Shown here piece by piece: positions 54,789 to 63,975 of a stretch of DNA of 64,000 bases. Source of the DNA: JAQBDA01 sp963709875. GTDB taxonomy: Bacteria; Chloroflexota; Anaerolineae; Anaerolineales; UBA4823. The stretch is taken from NCBI GenBank assembly GCA_963709875.1, contig CAVPYB010000002.1, positions 372,001 through 436,000 of the forward strand, written 5' to 3'. The translations under genes and the position numbers were made by a program. Numbering within the stretch: the first letter of the stretch is position 1; each line of letters starts with the position of its first letter. Under the pieces are notes generated by a model that made no database searches, was not told the origin of the DNA, and was given only the letters and a program-made list of their open reading frames with translations.

Positions 54789-55358
54789 CTATCTGCCGTA
54801 TCTCCCCATCAGCTGACCCTGCGCCAGGATATGCCCTGCCATGGCGGCCTCGACATCTGCCTTCGTGGCGCCGGATGGCAGCCCCAGGACTACGTCCAGC
54901 GCGTAGAGCTTAAAGAAATAGCGATGGTTCGAGCCCCTGGGCGGGCAGGGTCCGCCGTAGCCCAGGCGACCGAAATCGTTCTTGCCGTCCGTCCCGGTAC
55001 CTGACACGTCCTCCGGCAGCCCATCCAGGTCCGGCGGCAGGTCAACCAGTACCCAGTGAACCCAGTCCCCACGCGGCGCGTCGGGATCGTCGACGATCAA
55101 TGCCAGGCTGTGCGTCCCGTCCGGGACGCCGGACCAATCGAGCTGCGGGGAAAGGTCCTCCGCATCGCAGGTGTGCTTGCGAGGGATGCTCCCATCCTCG
55201 TCAAATGCGCTGCTGGCGAACTGGATGGTCATTTCAGCACCTCCTTGCGGGGCTGGCGTCGCGGTCTCGCCCTGGCAGCTCGAGATCGAGATGGCCAAGA
55301 GGATCAGGATAATGGGCAGGAAAACAGCGGGGATTGGATATAGATTGCTTCGTCGCAA
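54789..55358 (-). CDS. YbhB/YbcL (PEBP, Raf-kinase-inhibitor-like) lipoprotein
   Basis: PEBP-like fold protein. From about residue 45 there are IPRKHTCDAEDLSPQLDWSGVPDGT, LIVDDPDAPRGDWVHWVLVDLPP and the GPCPPRGSNHRYFFKLYALD ligand-pocket block. The N-terminus is a hydrophobic segment ending SISSC, a likely lipobox, then a TATPAPQGG linker. The start is uncertain because the upstream frame runs into a dispersed repeat; TTG 55358 is the most reasonable candidate, and an unusual start nearer the hydrophobic segment is possible. Ligand unknown. Confidence 0.8.
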   Translation of the reverse strand: MRRSNLYPIPAVFLPIILILLAISISSCQGETATPAPQGGAEMTIQFASSAFDEDGSIPRKHTCDAEDLSPQLDWSGVPDGTHSLALIVDDPDAPRGDWVHWVLVDLPPDLDGLPEDVSGTGTDGKNDFGRLGYGGPCPPRGSNHRYFFKLYALDVVLGLPSGATKADVEAAMAGHILAQGQLMGRYGR

Positions 55359-55457
55359 AGATCGCTCCTCGCAATGACGGGATCGTGGGGAAGAAGAAAA
55401 GGTGCACCTGAAATGAACCGCCGTGTCGCAAGGAACGCTGCCTCGCAATGACGGGTT
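55335..55457. repeat. Dispersed CTCGCAATGACGGG repeat, two copies
   Basis: ATTGCTTCGTCGCAAAGATCGCTCCTCGCAATGACGGG-type sequence (55345 to 55382) and a shorter copy (about 55424 to 55455) ending CTCGCAATGACGGG. This GACGAAGCAATC/TCATTGCGAGG type is a familiar dispersed repeat. It runs into the N-terminus of the PEBP gene and makes its start uncertain. Confidence 0.5.
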
Positions 55458-55461
55458 GCGT

Positions 55462-56109
55462 CTACACGCCGATCAGGATCGCCCGGGCCGGGGCGCCGTC
55501 CGACCCAGCCAGCTTGAGCGGCAGGCAGTACAGGCTGTAGCGACCCTGCGAGACCTCGGTCAGGTTCAAGCCTTCGATGATGACAATGCCGGCTTTGAGC
55601 AGGATTTCGTGCGTCGGTACCGGATTCTCATAGGCGGCAACAGATAGATAATCGACCCCAACCAGCTTCACCCCGCGCTCGACCAGGAATTCCGCACCAT
55701 CCGGGCTGATGGCGACAAAATCTTCTTTGAACGCGCCTCGCGGCAAGCCATCCGGGGAATCCCATAAGGCAGAGTTGCGCGTCTTGAAGATCAGCCGGCG
55801 GGTGCGAGGCGGGATCTCCGCCTTCTCGAGCACCTTGGCGGTGATCAAATCTTTATCCAGTAGCTCGAGTACATACACGCGCCCGGTCAGGGTTTTCAGG
55901 GAGATCTCTTCAACGGTCTCCACATCCCCGCTCAGGAAATGGCGCTGGGCATCGATGTGCGTGCCGGTGTGGGCGCACATGGCAATGCGGGTGACATTAT
56001 TGGGCGACCCATCTTCCATCTTCACGAAACGTTCGACAACAATGGGCGGATCGCCAGGCCAGGACGGTAGATCTGGATGAACAGGCAGAGTGATATCGTA
56101 AATGCGCAT
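55462..56109 (-). CDS. Cyclase-family (KynB-like) metal-dependent hydrolase
   Basis: 215 aa. The metal motif HTGTHIDAQRHF (H-x-G-T-H-x-D-x3-H) is near residue 48, and the opening MRIYDITLPVHPDLPSWPGDPP is typical of the cyclase/arylformamidase family. The closing IIEGLNLTEVSQGRYSLYCLPLKLAGSDGAPARAIL block is also typical. Members hydrolyse N-formylkynurenine, isatin or similar compounds. No tryptophan-degradation genes are adjacent, so the substrate is open. Confidence 0.88.
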   Translation of the reverse strand: MRIYDITLPVHPDLPSWPGDPPIVVERFVKMEDGSPNNVTRIAMCAHTGTHIDAQRHFLSGDVETVEEISLKTLTGRVYVLELLDKDLITAKVLEKAEIPPRTRRLIFKTRNSALWDSPDGLPRGAFKEDFVAISPDGAEFLVERGVKLVGVDYLSVAAYENPVPTHEILLKAGIVIIEGLNLTEVSQGRYSLYCLPLKLAGSDGAPARAILIGV

Positions 56110-56213
56110 AAATCCTCCTCACATACAAAAAGTATAGCTTAGTGCTTTTGAAAATGCAACAACTATCGCAAAGTTGGTGAGCTTATGTAAGGGTTGTTTT
56201 GGGCCAGGCTGGA

Positions 56214-57323
56214 CTAGCTGTCGATCTTCAAACGATCTATCGTAAAGGTTTTCAGTGCCCGGCTGTCGATGGTCACCCCCAGCCCGTGCCCAGACGGCAC
56301 GGAGATCGTGCTGTCGGGGTTCAGATGGAAGGTTTCATTGGTGATATCCTGGAAATAATAGCGATCGGAGGCAGAGATATCACCCGGCAGCACGAAACCG
56401 GGCAGGGAAGCCAGCGCCAAGTTTGCAGCCCGACCGATATTCGTCTCCAGCATCCCGCCACACCAGACCGGCACATTCTGTTCCAGGCACAGGTTGTGGA
56501 TCTCGACTGCTTCGCCCAGACCACCCACGCGGCCGGCTTTGATATTGATCACCCGGCAGGCGCGCATCTCCAGCGCCTGCCGAGCGTGGCGTGCGGAGTG
56601 GATGCTCTCATCCAGGCAGAGCGGGGTGTTGAACTGCTCCTGCAGCCGGCTGTGGTCCCAGAGATCATCCTCCGCCAGGGGCTGTTCGATAAGCAGAAAG
56701 CCCAGCTCGTCCAGCGGCAGCAGGGAGCGGGCGGTCTCGAGGGTGTACGCCGAATTGGCATCCACCTGCAGCGCAGTTCCGGGGAATGCCTGGCGCAGCG
56801 CCTGGCTCTCGGCAACATCCCGGCCGGGTTTGATCTTTATCTTGATGCGGCGATAGCCGGCATCCAGATAACCGGCGACCGTGCGCACGAGGGCATCAGG
56901 GTTGTCCTGTATGCCGACCGAAACCCCGACTTCCACCTGATCATAAATACCGCCCAGCAGATCGCGCAGCGAGCGACCCTCGCGCTTGCCCTGCAGGTCC
57001 CAAAGCGCCATCTCCATGCCTGCCTTGGCAAGCTGGTGTCCGCGGATGGAGCGTACAATCCTCCGGTATTGGGCAGGGCGATCAACCTGGAGGCTCAAGA
57101 CAGATGGAGCAATGAAATCCCGCAAGATATGCCAGGCTGTACCAGCGGTCTCGTAGGAATAGCCTGGGTCGCGGTCGGCGACACATTCTCCATAGCCGCG
57201 TAAGCCCTGACTGCGGAGCTCGATCAGGATGCACTCTCGCTCGGTGACCCGTCCAAAGGAGGTCTCGAACGGGGCAACAAGCGGCATGCGCAGATGGTAT
57301 AAGGTGATGTTTTCGATCTTCAT
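56214..57323 (-). CDS. o-Succinylbenzoate synthase / N-acylamino acid racemase-type enolase-superfamily protein
   Basis: 369 aa from the ATG at 57323 (MKIENITLYHLRMPLVAPFETSFG). Catalytic lysines in RIKIKIKPGRD (K-x-K) and NIKAGRVGG, metal ligands Asp in QVDANSAY, Glu in LIEQPLAEDD and Asp in CLDESIHS are all present. The family contains MenC (menaquinone synthesis) and N-acylamino acid racemases. The adjacent GNAT acetyltransferase gene is an association known for the racemase group, which would then act on N-succinyl amino acids. No other men genes are in view. Confidence 0.88.
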   Translation of the reverse strand: MKIENITLYHLRMPLVAPFETSFGRVTERECILIELRSQGLRGYGECVADRDPGYSYETAGTAWHILRDFIAPSVLSLQVDRPAQYRRIVRSIRGHQLAKAGMEMALWDLQGKREGRSLRDLLGGIYDQVEVGVSVGIQDNPDALVRTVAGYLDAGYRRIKIKIKPGRDVAESQALRQAFPGTALQVDANSAYTLETARSLLPLDELGFLLIEQPLAEDDLWDHSRLQEQFNTPLCLDESIHSARHARQALEMRACRVINIKAGRVGGLGEAVEIHNLCLEQNVPVWCGGMLETNIGRAANLALASLPGFVLPGDISASDRYYFQDITNETFHLNPDSTISVPSGHGLGVTIDSRALKTFTIDRLKIDS

Positions 57324-57371
57324 AACTGCTTTCCGATCCTTACTGGGCAAATCCGGCCGACTAAACCGGGA

Positions 57372-58274
57372 TTATAAAGTGCTCTCTCCATGGCTGAGGA
57401 CATAGAAGCTGCGCGGCTGGGAGCCGGGTACATAGACGAAATCGGTCACCAGATAGCCGCGGGCGAATAGATCCTCGCAGATAGTGCGGATGTGCAGCCG
57501 CCACTCAAGGGCCAGCTGTGCATGCGCATCCCTCAAAGCCGAAAAGAGGGCCGGTATTTCCACCAACCAGATGGCAGGCTGGTCTTCTCCCAGATCTGCA
57601 TCCGGGATCACAGCCGGTTGGTAGGAGCCCGGACGAGGGAAGCCATCCGCATTCATGCGGGTGGGATTGAGCACCCGAGCGCCGGCTACCTGGAAGTGCG
57701 CCAGGTCCAGCCTGGTGCGCGCCCGGCGGCTCAAACGGCGGGCCACGCGTTCCGTATTCACCCACCAGTCGACCTGGAAGCGGTCGGTGGGCATACCGGC
57801 GTTGATATCATCGCGCAGCTCGCCATATACCGAGCGCAGGTAAGTACTACACACTGCACCCAGCCGCGATATATTAAGGTGGGCGTTGCGGCTGAGCAGG
57901 GGGTCGAACGTCCAGGTAATACGGTCAAGACCCTGGTTGCGGACCATCTGCCATTGGGCTCGCTTGAGAGCAAAGCCGACCCCCTGGTCTCGGTAGGCTG
58001 GCAGTACACCCAGCATGTGCGAGCAGTGCTTGGGGCGCGGCCCATCCGGCGTGGAATAAAGACCGGGAAAGCCGAATACAAAGCCTACCAGCCTGGATGC
58101 CGCACCTGCATCCTCGTCGAAAGCCCCGATGACCAGACCGCCGTTATGCGACGCTGCGATCAGCATATGCGCCGGGACGATCTCGGTCTCACTGCCAGAC
58201 CAGACCTGGCGCTGAATATCTTCCACAGCGGCCAGCCCATCTGGCTCTTCTATTACTTGCAGGAGAATTTTCAC
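57372..58274 (-). CDS. GNAT-family acetyltransferase (COG3375-like)
   Basis: About 300 aa. The start is taken at GTG 58274, which has GGAAGGA just upstream; ATG/ATT-type starts further up would overlap the epimerase gene. The GNAT core is SHMLGVLPAYRDQGVGFALKRAQWQMV with the acetyl-CoA loop. DRITWTFDPLLSRNAHLNISRLGAVCSTYLRSVYG and DRFQVDWWVNTERV are typical of the COG3375 group, which is often next to N-acylamino acid racemase/MenC genes, as here. It may make the N-acyl (for example succinyl) amino acids used by the racemase. Confidence 0.8.
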   Translation of the reverse strand: MKILLQVIEEPDGLAAVEDIQRQVWSGSETEIVPAHMLIAASHNGGLVIGAFDEDAGAASRLVGFVFGFPGLYSTPDGPRPKHCSHMLGVLPAYRDQGVGFALKRAQWQMVRNQGLDRITWTFDPLLSRNAHLNISRLGAVCSTYLRSVYGELRDDINAGMPTDRFQVDWWVNTERVARRLSRRARTRLDLAHFQVAGARVLNPTRMNADGFPRPGSYQPAVIPDADLGEDQPAIWLVEIPALFSALRDAHAQLALEWRLHIRTICEDLFARGYLVTDFVYVPGSQPRSFYVLSHGESTL

Positions 58275-58293
58275 CAGTCCTTCCGCTTCATCT

Positions 58294-59229
58294 TTACCGC
58301 CGTCGGAACAGGTTGCGCAGCAAGATGCCGCGCCAGTTGCGGTGCTCCAGGTAATCAAGTTTCTGAGATATACGCGCCGGCATCAGGTTGAAAGCCCGCG
58401 GCACGGTATCCAGCGCACAGGTACGGTTGATCGCCAGGTAATCCAACCAGTAGATCGAGCTGGGCAGACCGGGAAAGATCGAGTCAAGGAACAGGGTCAG
58501 GTAGCGCATGTAAGGCGGACGGGTATGCACCAGCCTGCGCTGGATGCCGGTTGCCTGCATGACCATCTCAACAACCTGGTTGAAGGAGAAATATTCGGGA
58601 CCGCCGACCTCGTAGGTCTCGTTGCGGGTGGTGTCATCGTCCAGCGCCCAGGTCAGGCAGACGGCCAGGTCTTCCACCCAGATCGGCTGAAGCAAGGTCT
58701 TCCCATCACCAGGCACCAGGAAGATATACGGTAGGGCGTGCAGCAGGGATGCCAACCCGGTGGTAAATCCATCCTCCGGTCCGAAAGTAATCGCCGAGCG
58801 CAGAATGGTGAAATCGATGCCGCTGCGGCGGATGAACTCCTCAGCGATACCTTTAGCCTTGACAACCGGGTATGCAGAAGCCCGGTCAGCACCCAGATGG
58901 CTGACAAAGAAAATCCGACCAATCCCAGCGTCCACAGCTGCGTCGACTACTGCCCGTGTGCCGTCGATATCAACGCCTGACAGGCTGGCGTACGGGCTGC
59001 CGCGCTCGACCCCGGCCAGATGATACAGTACATCCACTCCGACCATTGCCCCGCGCAGGCTGCGCTCATCGGTCAGGCTGCTCACTGCCACCTCAACCGG
59101 AACGCCGCGCGGCAGTCTGGGTGTCTGGGCTGAAGGCCGGACAAGCGTGCGCACCGGATAACCCAACTCCACCAGATTGCGCACCAATGCCCGACCGATA
59201 AACCCCGTCCCGCCGGTGACCAGAATCAT
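58294..59229 (-). CDS. NAD(P)-binding epimerase/NmrA-like protein
   Basis: 311 aa atypical short-chain dehydrogenase. Opens MILVTGGTGFIGRALVRNL (G-x2-G-x2-G), then VDVLYHLAGVERGSPYASL, and GIGRIFFVSHLGADRASAYPVVKAKG. Here the Y-x3-K Tyr/Lys pair (YPVVK) is present, so the active site may be intact. Closest in style to the complex I NDUFA9-like or TDP-sugar epimerase relatives. Upstream gene of the GNAT and racemase-type genes, with 19 bp to the GNAT start. Confidence 0.8.
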   Translation of the reverse strand: MILVTGGTGFIGRALVRNLVELGYPVRTLVRPSAQTPRLPRGVPVEVAVSSLTDERSLRGAMVGVDVLYHLAGVERGSPYASLSGVDIDGTRAVVDAAVDAGIGRIFFVSHLGADRASAYPVVKAKGIAEEFIRRSGIDFTILRSAITFGPEDGFTTGLASLLHALPYIFLVPGDGKTLLQPIWVEDLAVCLTWALDDDTTRNETYEVGGPEYFSFNQVVEMVMQATGIQRRLVHTRPPYMRYLTLFLDSIFPGLPSSIYWLDYLAINRTCALDTVPRAFNLMPARISQKLDYLEHRNWRGILLRNLFRRR

Positions 59230-59299
59230 CGTGAGGGGATTATAGCATGCGCAGGTATATATAAACCGGATCTTGCAGCACGCAAAATCCGGTTTCCAA

Positions 59300-59373
59300 T
59301 GGCTGGGGGCAAAGGATTCGAACCTCTACATACGGATCCAGAGTCCGCTGTCCTACCGTTAGACGAGCCCCCA
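59300..59373 (-). tRNA. tRNA-Gln (anticodon CTG)
   Basis: 74 nt including encoded CCA. Acceptor TGGGGGC / GCCCCCA, anticodon stem GCGGA / TCCGT around loop CTCTGGA with CTG at 34 to 36, T arm AGAGG-TTCGAAT-CCTTT, discriminator G. It lies 155 bp from glnS and is transcribed away from it. Confidence 0.93.
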
Positions 59374-59528
59374 GCGATCTGTTCTGGTGCTCAGGGATTT
59401 GTGCCTGAGCGAGCGAAATTGTACCATGAGTACAGGTGAGCGTCAAACAATCCGGCGGGAGGAGCGACCGATTTTGTTATAATGGGTGGGATTAACCCGT
59501 GTACCATACAATATTTTAAGGATACATA

Positions 59529-61253
59529 ATGAGTGATACCAACCAAGACCCCAAGACGGTGCTCGAAGAGTCACCAATACCCACGGATTTCGTGCGGGCA
59601 GCCGTCATGGAAGACCTGGAGAGCGGGAGATTCGACAAAGTGCAGACCCGCTTCCCGCCCGAGCCGAACGGCTACCTGCACATCGGTCACGCCAAAGCGA
59701 TCTGCATCGATTTCGGCATCGCGGAGGATTTTGGCGGCAAATGCAACCTGCGCTACGATGATACCAACCCGGTCAAAGAAGACGTTGAATACGTGGAATC
59801 CATCAAAGAGGACATCCACTGGCTGGGATATGACTGGGAAGAGCGTGAATATTACGCTTCGGACTACTTCGAGCAGCTCTACCAGTGGGCGGTCAAGCTG
59901 ATCGAGAAGGGTGCGGCATACGTAGATGACCTGAGCGCGGATGAGATCCGCGAGTACCGGGGCACGCTGACCGAGCCGGGCAGGAACAGCCCTTATCGCG
60001 ACCGGCCGGTTGAAGAAAATCTAGATTTGTTCGAGCGCATGCGCAAGGGCGAATTTCCGGATGGCACACGCGTGCTGCGCGCCAAGATCGATATGAGTTC
60101 CGGCAATATGAATATGCGCGATCCGGTGATGTACCGCATCCTGCACGCCACCCACCACCGCACAGGCGATGACTGGTGCATCTATCCGATGTACGATTTC
60201 GCTCACGGGCAAAGCGATTCTATCGAGGGCGTGTCGCACTCGCTGTGCGACCTTGCGTATGAAGACCACCGCCCCTTATATGAATGGTTCCTGGACGAGC
60301 TGGAGATCTTCCAGCCGCGGCAGATCGAGTTCGCACGGCTGAAACTCTCTTACACCATCCTGAGCAAGCGGTTCTTGAAACGGCTTGTGGATGAGGGCTA
60401 CGTCAGCAGCTGGGACGACCCACGCATGCCCACGCTTTCCGGCATGCGCCGGCGCGGCTACACGCCGGAGGCGATCCGCGATTTCATCGACCGGGTGGGT
60501 TTAGCAAAGAACGAGAGCATGGCCGATATCGCTCTGTTAGAGCACTGCATCCGCCAGGACCTGAACCTGCGCGCACGCAGAGTAATGGGCGTGCTCGACC
60601 CGCTGAAAGTGGTCATCGATAACTATCCTGAGGACCTGGTCGAAGAGATGGATGCAGTGAACAACCCGGAGGACACATCCAAAGGCACCCGCAAGGTACC
60701 CTTCTCGCGCACGCTGTATATCGAGCGGGACGACTTCCGCCGGGAGCCGCCGCCGAAATATTACCGCCTGGCTCCGGGGCGTGAAGTGCGACTGCGCTAC
60801 GCGTATTTCGTCCGCTGTACGGATGTCGTAGTAGACGATGCTACCGGTGAGGTGATCGAGATCCACTGCACATACGATCCGGAGACACGCGGCGGGGACG
60901 CGCCGGACGGGCGCAAGGTAAAAGCGACCCTACACTGGGTGTCGGCAGCTCACGCCGTCCCTGTCGAGGCGCGCCTCTACGACCGTCTGTTCACAACGGA
61001 GGACCCCTCGGCCCTGGAGGAAGGGGAGGACTTCGTCGATTACATCAACCCGGATTCTTTAGATACTGTTACAAAGGTAAGGGGAGAGCCGGGTCTCAAG
61101 GCTGCCCGCCCTGGGGAGATCGTACAGTTCGAGCGGCAGGGTTACTTCTGCGTCGATCCGGACTCGACAGACGAGAAGCTGGTCTTCAACCGCACGGTCT
61201 CGCTGAGAGACACCTGGGCCAAGATCCAGCAATCGATGCGAGCAAATAGATAA
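59529..61253 (+). CDS. glnS: Glutaminyl-tRNA synthetase
   Basis: 574 aa class I enzyme charging tRNA-Gln. HIGH-type motif in RFPPEPNGYLHIGHAKAICIDF. The NLRYDDTNPVKEDVEYVESI block and the KMSKS-type motif ILSKRFLKRLVDEGYVSSWDDPRM distinguish GlnRS from GluRS. The anticodon-binding beta barrels occupy the C-terminal 230 residues. Its presence means Gln-tRNA need not be made by GatCAB amidation in this organism. The end is adjacent to the convergent gltX stop. Confidence 0.97.
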   Translation: MSDTNQDPKTVLEESPIPTDFVRAAVMEDLESGRFDKVQTRFPPEPNGYLHIGHAKAICIDFGIAEDFGGKCNLRYDDTNPVKEDVEYVESIKEDIHWLGYDWEEREYYASDYFEQLYQWAVKLIEKGAAYVDDLSADEIREYRGTLTEPGRNSPYRDRPVEENLDLFERMRKGEFPDGTRVLRAKIDMSSGNMNMRDPVMYRILHATHHRTGDDWCIYPMYDFAHGQSDSIEGVSHSLCDLAYEDHRPLYEWFLDELEIFQPRQIEFARLKLSYTILSKRFLKRLVDEGYVSSWDDPRMPTLSGMRRRGYTPEAIRDFIDRVGLAKNESMADIALLEHCIRQDLNLRARRVMGVLDPLKVVIDNYPEDLVEEMDAVNNPEDTSKGTRKVPFSRTLYIERDDFRREPPPKYYRLAPGREVRLRYAYFVRCTDVVVDDATGEVIEIHCTYDPETRGGDAPDGRKVKATLHWVSAAHAVPVEARLYDRLFTTEDPSALEEGEDFVDYINPDSLDTVTKVRGEPGLKAARPGEIVQFERQGYFCVDPDSTDEKLVFNRTVSLRDTWAKIQQSMRANR

Positions 61254-62741
61254 TCAAGCTGATAACAGTGCAACCGCGTTTGCGATGCGCTCGAGCACCT
61301 TTTCCCGGCCGATGACCGCCATGCTCTCGAAGAGCGGTGGGCTGACTGTCTGACCGGTCACCGCAGCGCGCAAGATACCGAAGAGCTGACCGGCGCTCAA
61401 ACCCATCTCATCGGCGAGATCGCGCAGCGGCTGCTCAGCGGTCTCGTGGTCGATTACCGGCATTCCGCTCAGCACCTGGTGCGCCCGCCGGGCGGCTTCG
61501 GCAAACTCCTGGGGGGTCATCTTCTTACCGACCAGCTGCTCCTGCTCTGGATGGACCTGTTCCTGGAAGAAGAAGCCAGCCATCGCCACCGAATCTTCCA
61601 GCGTTACGATGCGAGGCTGGATGAGCGGCGCCACCTGGGCAAGCCTGCCACGGTCCACCGTATAGCCGGCCGCCTCCAAGAAAGGCTGCACACGTTCCGC
61701 CAGGTCATCAGCGGACAGATTGCGGATGTGCAGCCCGTTGAAATGGTCCAGCTTGGTGAAGTTGATCGCCGCCGGGGAGGGGTTCAATTTCCCCAGGCTG
61801 AACACCTGCACCAGGTCCGGCAAGGTGAAGAACTCGGTGCGGTCATCGTAGCTCCAGCCCATCAGCGAGATCCAGTTGACCACACCCTCCGGAAGATAAC
61901 CCAGATCGCGCAGGTCGTTCAAGAACACTGATTGCCCATCCTGCAAGAGCTGGGATGATTCGCGCTTGCTCATCTTGCCTTTGCCGCTGGGCTTGAGGAA
62001 GACCGAAAGGTGAACAAATTCCTGCTCCTGCCAGCCAAAGGCGCGGATAATATGCCCGTGCAGGGGGAATGTCGAGAGCCACTCGGAGCCGCGGATCACA
62101 TGGGTGATTTTCATCAGGTGATCGTCCACCATGGCGGCAAGATGGTACAACGCCAGCCCATCCGACTTGACCAGGATGAAGTCGTCCAGCACGCGGTTCT
62201 CGACGGTGATCTCTCCGCGCAGCAGGTCGCGTACGGTTATGCTGCCATCCCGAGGGGTCTTGAAGCGCACCACGTAAGGCTCTCCGGATGAGGCGCGCCG
62301 GGCAGCCTCGGCTGTCGAGAGCAGCCGGCAGGTGCCATCATAGCGCTGCGGCTGCTTGTCCGCCTGCTGCTCCTTACGCACCTCCGCCAGGCGCTCCGGC
62401 GTACAGAAGCAGTAATACGCCCGACCGGCATCTACCAGCTGCTGTGCGTAATGCTGGTAGATCTCCTTGCGCTCTGACTGGCGGTAGGGGGCAAACGGAC
62501 CGCCCACGCCTGGTCCTTCATCCCAATCGATGCCCAGCCAGTGCAAACTATCGACCAGCTCCTGCTCCGCTTCGGGGACGAAGCGTTTCTGGTCGGTATC
62601 CTCTATGCGCAGGATGAACTGTCCGCCGGTCTGGCGCGCCAGCAGGTAGTTGTACAGCGCGGTGCGACCACTCCCCAGGTGGGTACGCCCGGTAGGTGAG
62701 GGTGCGAAACGCACGCGCACCGGTCGTAAGCTATCAGTCAA
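61254..62741 (-). CDS. gltX: Glutamyl-tRNA synthetase
   Basis: About 495 aa. A TTG start at 62741 is chosen because GGAGGATTTCGA-like sequence (GAGGAG, 7 bases) precedes it and it gives the family start LRPVRVRFAPSPTGRTHLGSGRTALYNYLLAR. The HIGH motif is present as THLG. The KMSKS motif is KGKMSKRESS. NWISLMGWSYDDRTE lies between, and the C-terminal anticodon-binding domain is complete. Its stop abuts the glnS stop on the other strand with no gap. Confidence 0.95.
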   Translation of the reverse strand: MTDSLRPVRVRFAPSPTGRTHLGSGRTALYNYLLARQTGGQFILRIEDTDQKRFVPEAEQELVDSLHWLGIDWDEGPGVGGPFAPYRQSERKEIYQHYAQQLVDAGRAYYCFCTPERLAEVRKEQQADKQPQRYDGTCRLLSTAEAARRASSGEPYVVRFKTPRDGSITVRDLLRGEITVENRVLDDFILVKSDGLALYHLAAMVDDHLMKITHVIRGSEWLSTFPLHGHIIRAFGWQEQEFVHLSVFLKPSGKGKMSKRESSQLLQDGQSVFLNDLRDLGYLPEGVVNWISLMGWSYDDRTEFFTLPDLVQVFSLGKLNPSPAAINFTKLDHFNGLHIRNLSADDLAERVQPFLEAAGYTVDRGRLAQVAPLIQPRIVTLEDSVAMAGFFFQEQVHPEQEQLVGKKMTPQEFAEAARRAHQVLSGMPVIDHETAEQPLRDLADEMGLSAGQLFGILRAAVTGQTVSPPLFESMAVIGREKVLERIANAVALLSA

Positions 62742-62835
62742 TCGAAATCTCCTCAGGAGGATGGGACAGAAAAGATCTGTCCCTCGCCTCACAGTGCGAC
62801 AGGATTATACCTGTCTTATATATTCAATTATACAG

Positions 62836-63975
62836 CTAAGAATTGCTGTTCTTCCCCGCCGAGAACTCCAATGCTTTGTGACGGAGCACCACACTCTGTA
62901 CCAGCCCGATCCCCAGCAGCGCCGAAAGCAGCGAGCTGCCGCCATAGCTGATAAAAGGCAGCGTCAATCCGGTAGCCGGCATAACGTTGAGGTTGACCCC
63001 GATATTTACCACCGCCTGGAAAGCAATCAGGGTCGCTACCCCATAAGCGATCAGCGCGCCATAGGTGTCGCGTGCCAGACGGGCCGCACGCAGACAACGG
63101 TAGATGACAAACAGCAGCAGCGCCATCACGATCGCAATGCCGACGAAGCCGAACTCCTCCGCCATAGCAGAGAAGATGAAATCTGACCAGCGTACTTTCA
63201 GGAATCTGAGCTGCACCTGGGAGCCCTGTCCGTAACCCTGCCCAAACCAGCCGCCCGATCCGATGCTGATCAGGGCTTGCTGGATGTTGTATATCTCTCC
63301 GTAACTGGCTTCCGGATTGGGGAACAAAAAGTTAGTGATGCGGTCTTGCTGGTAATCGGCTAACAGGGGGAAGCTTATAAAAGGCAGGACGACCCCGACC
63401 CCGATAAAAAGCGCCAGGTGCAGCAACCGCAGTCCACCAGCCCACAGCAAGGCAAACCAGATCACGAAGATCACTATCGACGTGCTCAGGTTGGGTTGCA
63501 GCAGGATCCAGATCACCATCCCCATGGTCATCAGGAAGCTGCGCAGCACCCAGCGCAGATCGTTGGTCTGTCCCTGGTGGCGGGCAAAGTATTCTGCCAG
63601 CACCAGGATCATGACGATTTTTGCCAGCTCGGAGGGCTGGATGTTGAAGAAACCGGTCTCGAACCAGCGCGCCGAGCCGAAGACGGTGGCACCGACCACG
63701 GTCAGGACGGCCAGCAGGATCGCCATCCCCAGATACATGGTGCGGCTGATCGAAGCCCACAGGTGGTAATCGATCCCGGCTGCAAGGATGATCACGACGA
63801 AGCCAACCAGGGCAAAGGTGATCTGGCGGCTGACCAGATTGGTTTCAGTGGTCAGCTCGATATTGCCGGCTACTGCCGAGCGGATCATGGTAATGCCAAA
63901 GATGGTCAAGACCGCCACCGCACCCAGCAGCCAAAAATCGAAATATCGCCAGTTCGATGCTACAGTATTTCGCAA
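62836..63975 (-). CDS. FtsW/RodA/SpoVE-family peptidoglycan glycosyltransferase
   Basis: 379 aa SEDS protein with about ten membrane helices. Start TTG 63975; a GGAGGG lies about 15 bases upstream, so a slightly different start is possible. Family blocks are FGSARWFETGFFNIQPSELAKI, LLQPNLSTSIVIFVIWFALLW, QQALISIGSGGWFGQGYGQGSQ and PATGLTLPFISYGGSSLL. The RWF/QPSE/GIGSGG pattern fits RodA more than FtsW, but the pair is hard to separate by eye. Builds lateral wall or septal peptidoglycan with a class B PBP. No PBP gene is in view; the window ends 25 bp upstream. Confidence 0.88.
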   Translation of the reverse strand: MRNTVASNWRYFDFWLLGAVAVLTIFGITMIRSAVAGNIELTTETNLVSRQITFALVGFVVIILAAGIDYHLWASISRTMYLGMAILLAVLTVVGATVFGSARWFETGFFNIQPSELAKIVMILVLAEYFARHQGQTNDLRWVLRSFLMTMGMVIWILLQPNLSTSIVIFVIWFALLWAGGLRLLHLALFIGVGVVLPFISFPLLADYQQDRITNFLFPNPEASYGEIYNIQQALISIGSGGWFGQGYGQGSQVQLRFLKVRWSDFIFSAMAEEFGFVGIAIVMALLLFVIYRCLRAARLARDTYGALIAYGVATLIAFQAVVNIGVNLNVMPATGLTLPFISYGGSSLLSALLGIGLVQSVVLRHKALEFSAGKNSNS

